This document shows, one piece after another, positions 1 to 4,458 of a stretch of DNA of 10,728 nt. Where the stretch lies: positions 1 through 10,728 of the forward strand of contig CAUVDV010000076.1 in the NCBI GenBank assembly GCA_963550755.1, written 5' to 3'. A program made the translations under genes and the position numbers. The notes beneath the pieces were generated by a model. The model was given only the letters and a program-made list of their open reading frames with translations, was not told where the DNA came from and made no database searches. The stretch is from W11650 sp963550755. Lineage in GTDB: Bacteria; Bacillota; Clostridia; Lachnospirales; Vallitaleaceae. Numbering within the stretch: position 1 is the stretch's first letter; each line of letters opens with the position of its first letter.

Positions 1-77
1 CCTTTCAGTTCGTCTGAAATCGAATGTTTTTCCTCTGCAAAGGTTTCCTGCTTCTGCACCAAAAATCGCTTGACCAC
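1..77 (-). CDS. N-terminus of a purine-biosynthesis gene running off the left edge (possibly large-type FGAM synthase, PurL)
   Basis: Only about 25 residues are visible, reading M(V)KRFLVQKQETFAEEK then HSISDELK. The pattern VKRxxVxKxxxFAxE is reminiscent of the N-terminus of the roughly 1,200-residue Firmicutes phosphoribosylformylglycinamidine synthase, which makes FGAM from FGAR, glutamine and ATP in the fourth step of IMP synthesis. That match is from memory over a short stretch and is weak alone. It gains support from a PurBox pair and a promoter upstream on the same strand. I chose the GTG at 77 because AAGGAGG (minus strand, 95-89) lies 11 nt before it. An in-frame ATG at 104 would add nine residues but has no visible ribosome binding site. 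The frame stays open upstream to a stop near 219-221. Another PurR-regulated gene is possible, so I give no symbol. Confidence 0.55.
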   Translation of the reverse strand, partial: MVKRFLVQKQETFAEEKHSISDELK

Positions 78-299
78 GGCTTGCTCGTCCTCCTTGCGTA
101 ACATAATTGCAGGCGTCAAAAGTTTTGACTCCCATGATCCAGGCTCGCTCGGCTTATACCGGCGCGTCTTTGCAAAAACATTTGTCAGCGCTCTTTTGGG
201 TAAAAAAGCAGCAGCGGCTCATGTTTTCGCGCGTCAAAAGATAATAAAGTCTTGCGTAGATAAACCCGTTCCGATTTTTATACTTTTGCCGCTTATCTC
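78..299 (-). other. Long 5' leader of the left-edge purine gene
   Basis: From a start point predicted near 293 to the GTG at 77, the transcript would carry about 215 nt of leader. Visible pairing options are CAAAAG (about 287-282) with CTTTTG (240-235), AGATAA (about 298-293) with TTATCT, and AGCGGC with GCCGCT ahead of a T6 run (about 207-202). The conserved segments of a purine riboswitch are not present, nor could I match a ZTP or PRPP riboswitch. No gene on either strand is convincing here. The leader also holds a block bounded by 10-bp direct repeats, listed separately. Regulation by the leader is inference only. Confidence 0.35.
113..240. repeat. Block bounded by 10-bp perfect direct repeats
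   Basis: GCGTCAAAAG occurs at 113-122 and again at 231-240 on the plus strand, enclosing 108 bp. The left copy overlaps a perfect 15-bp palindrome, GTCAAAAGTTTTGAC (115-129). The enclosed DNA is more GC-rich than its AT-rich surroundings and stays open over long stretches on both strands. This could be a small inserted element with a duplicated target, or chance repetition in a structured leader. Confidence 0.35.
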
Positions 300-328
300 A
301 TCATATCATCAAGTCTGGCCAACGTCAA
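300..328 (-). promoter_or_regulatory. Sigma-A promoter for the left-edge purine gene
   Basis: On the minus strand TTGACG (328-323) and TATGAT (305-300) are separated by exactly 17 bp, each matching five of six consensus bases. Transcription would start near 293 and run left towards the gene at 77. The PurBox pair ends only 4 bp upstream of the -35 hexamer, the arrangement seen for PurR-repressed promoters in Bacillus. Confidence 0.75.
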
Positions 329-332
329 TTAA

Positions 333-376
333 ATTTTCGAATGTTTTTTATAATTTAAGAAATAATGTTCGGATTT
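333..376 (-). promoter_or_regulatory. PurR operator: inverted pair of PurBoxes
   Basis: The upstream box on the minus strand (376-364) reads AAATCCGAACATT, a perfect match to the Bacillus PurBox consensus AWWWCCGAACWWT. A second box in the opposite orientation lies at 333-345 and matches 10 of 13 positions (plus strand ATTTTCGAATGTT). The gap is 18 bp, close to the 16-17 bp typical of B. subtilis PurR sites. One strong and one weak inverted box just upstream of the -35 is the classical layout. PurR represses when PRPP is low, so adenine or guanine supply should lower expression of the left-edge gene. Confidence 0.72.
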
Positions 377-473
377 TGTTTCTTTGAAAGGCTGCTTCAA
401 AACCGCTTGAATGATCCCATTTAGGAATACTTCTGTAATAATTTCAATTTATATGCCAAAATCGGAACACAAA

Positions 474-502
474 TTGATTTTTTGCATATTATGTGCTATA
501 AT
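474..502 (+). promoter_or_regulatory. Extended -10 promoter of the ATPase gene
   Basis: TTGATT (474-479) and a perfect TATAAT (497-502) are spaced by 17 bp, and TG at 494-495 forms an extended -10 (TGCTATAAT). Transcription would start near 509. The promoter lies downstream of an in-frame ATG at 411, which therefore cannot be the normal start of the following gene. Confidence 0.75.
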
Positions 503-514
503 GGGAACACTGAT

Positions 515-520
515 GGAGGT
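515..520 (+). promoter_or_regulatory. Ribosome binding site fixing a TTG start at 528
   Basis: GGAGGT lies 7 nt before TTG at 528-530. The in-frame ATG at 513 overlaps this site and cannot use it, and the ATG at 411 lies upstream of the promoter. Confidence 0.72.
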
Positions 521-527
521 GATTATC

Positions 528-1778
528 TTGGTCGAGAGAAAAGAATACTTGAATCGTTTGATTGAATGGAAAGATGAACAAGTCATTAAAGTTGTTACCG
601 GTATCCGCCGCTGCGGAAAGTCTACCTTGCTTTTACAGTATCAGGCATGGTTAAAAGCAAACGGTATTTCCGATAATCAGATTATTTCTGTTAATTTTGA
701 GGATCTGGAATACGAAGAATTCCAAGACTACCGAAAACTATACCTCTACCTCAAGGCGCGTTTATGCACCGGGAAAAAGACATATATCTTCCTTGATGAA
801 ATTCAAAAAGTTCCATGCTTTGAAAAGGTAGTAGACAGTTTATATGTAAAACCGGATGTTGATATCTATATTACCGGCTCTAATGCCTATATGCTCTCCG
901 GAGATCTTGCTACGCTATTGACCGGCCGCTATGTTGAAATTAAGGTGCTGCCTCTTTCTTTCAAGGAATTCCTGGAAATCACCGGTATGGAACAGACCCG
1001 CGGCCTAGCGGAATATATGCGTGACGGCGGACTGCCATACATTGCCCGCATGAAACGTTCTCCGGAGAAAGTGGCAATCTATTTGGAAGGGATTTACAAC
1101 ACCGTTATTATAAAGGACATCGAAGACCGTCAGTCCCGTAAAGAAGCCGATCCAGCCAAAAGAAAAATCACCGATATTCTTCTGCTGAAAACAATTGCTA
1201 AATATTTGGCCAGTATTGCCGGAAATCCCGTTTCTATTCGGAGTATCACGAATTATTTAACTTCAAACGGACGAAAAATTTCTGCAAACACCGTAGGTGA
1301 TTATGTCGAAGCCCTTACCGAATCTTTTATATTCTATCCGGCAGAACGCTTTGATATCGTGGGCAAACAGCTTTTGAAAGCAAATCGAAAGCTGTACATT
1401 GTCGATCTCGGCTTAAAAAATCATATCTTGCCGCGCAACCAGTATGATTTGGGATTTTCACTGGAGAACATTGTCTATTTTGAACTTTTTCGGCGCGGAT
1501 ACCGCGTCATGATCGGAAAAGTTGGCAATACGGAAGTAGACTTTGTTGCCGAAAAGCAGGGAGCATATACTTATTTCCAAGTGACAGCCGACATGACAGC
1601 AAAAGAAACCTTTGAGCGCGAATTGCGCCCCTTGACTAGTATCAAAGACAACTATGAAAAGATTGTTTTGACGGCTGACCATTTCACCGCCGGAAACTAC
1701 AACGGCATTCAGGTTAAATATTTACCCGACTGGCTGCTGGGGAAAGAAAACGGTGCCGGTCAGGCAGCTCGCGCGTAA
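528..1778 (+). CDS. AAA+ ATPase with DUF4143-type C-terminal domain (COG1373-like)
   Basis: A 416-residue cytoplasmic protein read from TTG. Residues 25-33 are the Walker A motif GIRRCGKST. Residues 86-93, YIFLDEIQ, are Walker B with D90 and E91. TGSN (116-119) fits sensor 1, and TGRY follows at 132-135. This is the AAA_14 arrangement. The C-terminal half fits DUF4143, ending in EVDFVA (336-341) and YFQV (349-352), a spacing like the core of restriction-endonuclease-fold proteins, with Gln in place of the usual acidic residue. The family is abundant in anaerobes, often as many paralogues, and its biological role is not established. Length is normal and all ATPase motifs are intact. It is transcribed alone, with its own promoter and terminator, so neighbours give no functional clue. 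ATP hydrolysis is well supported; any nuclease or DNA-directed role is inference. Confidence 0.92.
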   Translation: MVERKEYLNRLIEWKDEQVIKVVTGIRRCGKSTLLLQYQAWLKANGISDNQIISVNFEDLEYEEFQDYRKLYLYLKARLCTGKKTYIFLDEIQKVPCFEKVVDSLYVKPDVDIYITGSNAYMLSGDLATLLTGRYVEIKVLPLSFKEFLEITGMEQTRGLAEYMRDGGLPYIARMKRSPEKVAIYLEGIYNTVIIKDIEDRQSRKEADPAKRKITDILLLKTIAKYLASIAGNPVSIRSITNYLTSNGRKISANTVGDYVEALTESFIFYPAERFDIVGKQLLKANRKLYIVDLGLKNHILPRNQYDLGFSLENIVYFELFRRGYRVMIGKVGNTEVDFVAEKQGAYTYFQVTADMTAKETFERELRPLTSIKDNYEKIVLTADHFTAGNYNGIQVKYLPDWLLGKENGAGQAARA

Positions 1779-1803
1779 TTCGTCGCAGTATCAACGAAAT
1801 ACG

Positions 1804-1840
1804 AGTGCAGCACGAAACCAATGGACTGCACTGTTTTTTT
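1804..1840 (+). terminator. Intrinsic terminator after the ATPase gene
   Basis: AGTGCAG (1804-1810) pairs with CTGCACT (1826-1832) around a 15-nt loop, followed after one base by T7 (1834-1840). The T tract ends 3 bp short of the azlD stop codon on the other strand. On the minus strand no T run follows the hairpin, so azlD may lack its own strong terminator here. Confidence 0.65.
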
Positions 1841-1842
1841 AT

Positions 1843-2175
1843 TCACCTGACAAATACCCTCTGCACCAATATCATATAGCAAAGTGTACCGCTGACAATG
1901 CTAAGCAGCGTATTGCGTTTCCAGATATGGAGCAGTACAACCACCGCGGCTGACAATATTTCCGGCAGCGCATAGGGAAAAGTCATGACCACTGTGTCCT
2001 TAAAGCAAAAGACCACCAGCATGCCCATAATCGCATAGGGCAGTACCTTGCCCAGATAAACAATAATCTCCGGCGTTTTCCGGCCGCCCTTAAAAATGAA
2101 AAAAGGCAGACAGCGCAGCCCCATCGTTACCGCTGCCATCACCGCAATCAATAAAATCGAATGAAGCTTATTCAT
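1843..2175 (-). CDS. azlD: AzlD, small subunit of branched-chain amino acid exporter
   Basis: This 110-residue integral membrane protein is nearly all hydrophobic, with about four membrane-spanning segments, as expected for the AzlD family. Family-like features are RCLPFFIF near residues 21-28 and the YLGKVLPYAIMGMLVVF stretch in the middle. With AzlC it forms a transporter; in B. subtilis azlCD overexpression gives 4-azaleucine resistance through export. The ATG at 2175 overlaps the end of azlC by 8 bp, with GGAGGGG 7 nt upstream, so the two are translationally coupled. It is the last gene of its operon and converges on the ATPase gene. Substrate is inferred from the family: leucine, isoleucine, valine or analogues. 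Confidence 0.88.
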   Translation of the reverse strand: MNKLHSILLIAVMAAVTMGLRCLPFFIFKGGRKTPEIIVYLGKVLPYAIMGMLVVFCFKDTVVMTFPYALPEILSAAVVVLLHIWKRNTLLSIVSGTLCYMILVQRVFVR

Positions 2176-2851
2176 TGGTAATCCCCTCCTTTTTGCGCAG
2201 TCCGATTAAGAGCGCGGCAATCAGCAGCATGGCCGGAATTAAGAACCTTTGACTGCCCAAGGTCAAAAGGCATATTATCGACGCTCCGGCCCCGACCAGT
2301 GCGGACAAATGATTTTTAACCGTCAGCCACTGCTCGGTAAACACCGTCAAAAAGAGGGCGGTCAGCACAAAATCAATTCCTTTGGTATTGATCGGCAAAA
2401 TTCCACCTAAAAAAGCCCCCAGCACAGAACCGATAATCCAATACAAATAATCCAGAAACGACACCCAAAAATAATACGAATCCGGCTCCGGTTCTTTCGT
2501 TTGACCGCACAGCAAGGAATAGGTTTCATCGGTTAAGCTGAACATCAAAAAAGGCTTGCGTTTTCGTCCCTTATATTTATCAATCATGGCAATCCCATAA
2601 AATAAATGCCGGGCATTGACCGCCACCGCTGTCAGCGCCGCCGTCAATAGCGAAGCGTTTTCGGCCAGCAGCTCAGCCCCTACATACTGCATGCTGCCGC
2701 CATAAATCAAAATACTCATTACTCCCGCCCACAGCACGCCGTAGCCTTTGCCCCGCAAGATCATGCCGAAACCGATCCCCAAAACAATATAACCGGCCAT
2801 CACCGGCAACGTCTTTAAAAAAGCTTTTTTTATTATCCCTTTTCGTTCCAT
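2168..2851 (-). CDS. azlC: AzlC, large subunit of branched-chain amino acid exporter
   Basis: A 227-residue polytopic membrane protein of the AzlC family. It has a short basic N-terminus (MERKGIIKKAF), then hydrophobic segments, with the family-typical NARHLFYG (about residues 79-86) and LTDETYSL (about 106-113), and a basic C-terminus (LRKKEG). Length is normal. I chose ATG at 2851 because AAAGG lies 7 nt before it. A GTG at 2857 in the same frame would add two residues, but then the nearest purine-rich stretch is only 5 nt away. The gene precedes azlD and overlaps it by 8 bp. A promoter lies about 70 bp upstream. No Lrp/AsnC-type regulator, such as azlB, is visible beside it. Function is from the family; the amino acid specificity is not shown by sequence. 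Confidence 0.9.
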   Translation of the reverse strand: MERKGIIKKAFLKTLPVMAGYIVLGIGFGMILRGKGYGVLWAGVMSILIYGGSMQYVGAELLAENASLLTAALTAVAVNARHLFYGIAMIDKYKGRKRKPFLMFSLTDETYSLLCGQTKEPEPDSYYFWVSFLDYLYWIIGSVLGAFLGGILPINTKGIDFVLTALFLTVFTEQWLTVKNHLSALVGAGASIICLLTLGSQRFLIPAMLLIAALLIGLRKKEGITNE

Positions 2852-2917
2852 AATCACACCTTTTCCTTGATTTCCCTCTTATCTCGCCATTTAGTCTAAT
2901 TTTTATTTTTTCTCTCC

Positions 2918-2945
2918 ATTATACCGTCTCTTTTTAAAAAAGCAA
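2918..2945 (-). promoter_or_regulatory. Candidate azlCD promoter
   Basis: On the minus strand, a perfect TATAAT (2923-2918) follows TTGCTT (2945-2940) at 16-bp spacing. The -10 is strong and the -35 weak (TTG plus no further consensus). The resulting leader before azlC would be about 60 nt and AT-rich. Confidence 0.55.
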
Positions 2946-2956
2946 GCACAAATACT

Positions 2957-3120
2957 TCAACTTTCCATGTTCGCCAGAACAGTTTTTTCAGCTTGGCAGG
3001 TTGCGCGCCCGCGCAGAAACGCGAAGCGTTTCGACAGAGCTGGTTGCCCAGCATTGCGGAAACGCAAACGCGTTTCTCGCACTTGTGGCAGAAAGCGAAG
3101 CCTTCGACAAGGAAAGTTAA
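2957..3120. repeat. MITE-like element with terminal inverted repeats and internal hairpins
   Basis: The ends TCAACTTTCCATGT (2957-2970) and ACAAGGAAAGTTAA (3107-3120) are inverted repeats matching at 12 of 14 positions. Inside are two hairpins built on the same stem: GAAACGC/GCGTTTC at 3016-3032 (3-nt loop) and at 3059-3076 (4-nt loop), the second extended by TGCG/CGCA (3055-3058, 3078-3081) with one bulge. A third small palindrome, CGAAG-C-CTTCG, lies at 3096-3106. The block is GC-rich between AT-rich flanks. It codes for no transposase. A non-autonomous repeat mobilised in trans, or a structured RNA, are both possible. I see no clear target-site duplication. Confidence 0.5.
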
Positions 3121-3165
3121 ATTAAAATATTTATTTAAAAAATTCTTTTCCTTTTTATGGTTCAA

Positions 3166-3174
3166 TGGTATAAT
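3166..3174 (+). promoter_or_regulatory. Extended -10 promoter candidate for the lipoprotein gene
   Basis: TGGTATAAT gives a perfect -10 (3169-3174) with the TG extension at 3166-3167. No good -35 hexamer lies 17 bp upstream. Transcription from near 3181 would give a leader of about 164 nt before the ATG at 3345. Confidence 0.5.
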
Positions 3175-3344
3175 ACTTTTATTAGAAAAACACAGGTCTT
3201 CCATTTTGCTTTTCGTTTCACTGAATAAGACAGCTCAAATGGCAATGATTATGTGCTTAAGATTGGGTAAACAGCAATCGGGGTCGTACTTTCGCGAGGG
3301 TGGCTTGGGTTGCATAAAATATTTTCAATAAAAGGGGGAAAAAA

Positions 3345-3815
3345 ATGAAAAAAATCACAAGTCTATTTCTGGCAATTATGTTGTTGATTTCACTAACCGC
3401 CTGTGGAGCGAGCGACGGCAAAAAAAGTTCTCCAGCTACTGGCACTGACAGTAGCAAACAGGACAATCAATCCAAAGAGGACAATCAATTCAAAGAAGAC
3501 AAATCCAGCGTGGGCGACCTCACTTTTAGCGAAATGGTCGCAATTGATAACGAAGAATGTACTGTCAAGATCACAGAAATTGATCCAGACAATATTATGG
3601 GATTTACTTTAAAGGCGCAGCTGGAAAATAAATCCACTGAAAAAACATATATGTTCTCCGTTGAAAGCGGAGCGATTAATGGGGTTGAGTGTGATCCATT
3701 CTTCGCAGCGGAAATTGCCGCCGGAAAAAAATCAAATAATGAGATTAACTTTTTAAATAATGATAACCTCAAAAAGAACGAAATTGGCGATTACACTGAA
3801 CTGATATTGAGTTGA
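3345..3815 (+). CDS. Surviving N-terminal open frame of the lipoprotein (156 residues)
   Basis: This is the part of the broken gene that would still be translated. It has a start codon with AAGGGGG 6 nt upstream, a basic n-region (MKK), a hydrophobic core and the lipobox LTAC ending at C20, so signal peptidase II processing and membrane anchoring are expected. A Ser/Lys/Asp-rich linker (about residues 21-55) is followed by most of domain 1. The product stops just before the conserved final strand (RVYDSxDWT), so a folded domain is doubtful. I list it because the signals are intact and it may be annotated as a gene. Function is not recognised. Confidence 0.5.
   Translation: MKKITSLFLAIMLLISLTACGASDGKKSSPATGTDSSKQDNQSKEDNQFKEDKSSVGDLTFSEMVAIDNEECTVKITEIDPDNIMGFTLKAQLENKSTEKTYMFSVESGAINGVECDPFFAAEIAAGKKSNNEINFLNNDNLKKNEIGDYTELILS
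3462..3497 (+). repeat. 18-bp tandem duplication in the lipoprotein linker
   Basis: GACAATCAATCCAAAGAG (3462-3479) is followed directly by GACAATCAATTCAAAGAA (3480-3497), matching at 16 of 18 bases. It encodes DNQSKE-DNQFKE, an in-frame duplication lengthening the polar spacer between the lipid anchor and domain 1. Confidence 0.8.
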
Positions 3816-3928
3816 CATTTCGCGTATATGACAGTAACGACTGGACAGCTGAACCTGTCGCCAAAGAAACTATTCATATTTATCCCTATGGTGAAGATAG
3901 AGCTGTAAAATTTGTCAGAAGCCCGTAG

Positions 3929-4282
3929 CCTAATGATAATGTAATTATTGACAATGACTCTGTAACTGTCATCGTAACTGGTTATGAAAAAGACAAATTT
4001 TGGGGCTATAAGGTTAATTTGTTCCTCATTAACAAAACTGATAAAAATGTAATGTTTGGCGTAAATGAAGCTTCCATAAATGGCTTTATGGCCGATCCGC
4101 TTTACGCAACTACCGTATCGGCCGGAAAATGCGCATTTAGTTCTATGTCATGGACTAAACGGGTCTTGGAGGATAATGGAATCTCCGCGGTTGAAAAAAT
4201 TGAGTTTAAATTTAGAATATATGATTCCGATGATTGGACACTAAGTGACATAGTAAACGAAACAATTACCCTGAAACCATAA
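3929..4282 (+). pseudogene. Detached second domain of the lipoprotein
   Basis: After the amber codon the same frame continues open from PNDNVIIDNDSVTV to NETITLKP and TAA. No proper start precedes the domain. The only candidates, such as TTG at 4019, fall inside it and would remove its first strands. It is best read as the stranded 3' part of the gene that starts at 3345, rather than as a separate protein. Confidence 0.65.
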
Positions 4283-4291
4283 TACAGCCGC

Positions 4292-4322
4292 AAAAAAGAC
4301 TGCTTCAACAGCAGTCTTTTTT
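4292..4322 (+). terminator. Intrinsic terminator after the lipoprotein gene
   Basis: AAAAAAGACTGC (4292-4303) pairs perfectly with GCAGTCTTTTTT (4311-4322) around a 7-nt loop, 10 bp after the TAA stop. The A6/T6 symmetry lets it work in both directions. Confidence 0.85.
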
Positions 4323-4367
4323 GGTTATTGCATCTTTCTTGATAAAAGCAAAGCTTTCGCCATCATC

Positions 4368-4410
4368 AAAAAAGCGTTTTCCCCGGCTATCGCCCGAGAA
4401 AACGCTTTTT
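4368..4410 (-). terminator. Intrinsic terminator ending the rpoBC operon
   Basis: A 13-bp perfect stem, AAAAAGCGTTTTC (4369-4381) with GAAAACGCTTTTT (4398-4410), encloses a 16-nt GC-rich loop. On the minus strand the stem ends in T6 (4373-4368), about 50 nt past the rpoC stop. It is symmetrical, so it also blocks read-through from the lipoprotein side. Confidence 0.85.
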
Positions 4411-4458
4411 ATTATGCTTTCTTATTTCACGGAATTACCGCCAACATAAACTTTGACT

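Larger units (their letters stand above)
2858..3344. other. Intergenic region between azlC and the lipoprotein gene
   Basis: This 487-bp gap contains no convincing gene. From left to right it holds the azlC promoter (minus strand), a palindrome-rich element at 2957-3120, an AT-rich stretch, an extended -10 promoter (plus strand, 3166-3174) and about 160 nt of leader before the lipoprotein start. Long open frames on both strands here look like products of the GC-rich palindromes and have no credible start sites. Confidence 0.6.
3345..4282 (+). pseudogene. Broken two-domain lipoprotein gene (frameshift plus amber stop)
   Basis: Intact, this would encode about 312 residues: signal peptide with lipobox LTAC (C20), a polar linker, and two homologous domains of about 110 residues. 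Domain 1 reads on to TFRVYDSNDWT and KETIHIYP; domain 2 has KFRIYDSDDWT and NETITLKP. Shared positions include INGxxxDPxxA, AGK, and the (R)(V/I)YDS(N/D)DWT motif. Two lesions interrupt it. First, the frame moves from ELIL then a stop (TGA, 3813-3815) to IELTFRVYD beginning about 3806, consistent with a one-base loss near 3803-3806. Second, TAG at 3926-3928 replaces what may have been CAG between RSP and PND. A good ribosome binding site (AAGGGGG, 3332-3338) precedes the ATG. Secreted, immunoglobulin-like lipoproteins of this general kind are common in Clostridia; the function is unknown. Assembly error could explain one lesion. Confidence 0.72.

Noticed and set aside
78..299. Purine, ZTP or PRPP riboswitch in the purine leader
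   Set aside because: The conserved junction and loop sequences of these classes could not be found; only generic pairings are present.
70..387. Plus-strand open frame of 105 residues
   Set aside because: It runs through the opposing PurBoxes, promoter and leader, has no ribosome binding site, and its composition is not protein-like at the 3' end.
2896..3331. Overlapping open frames on both strands (102 and 112 residues)
   Set aside because: They are generated by the palindromic element and promoter regions, lack ribosome binding sites, and resemble no family I recognise.
3801..3815. Programmed frameshifting in the lipoprotein gene
   Set aside because: There is no slippery heptamer or adjacent stimulatory structure, and a second lesion (TAG 3926) lies downstream, so decay is simpler.
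3926..3928. Amber codon reassignment or pyrrolysine
   Set aside because: A single TAG in a gene that is also frameshifted is better explained as a point mutation; rpoC and azlCD give no sign of recoding.
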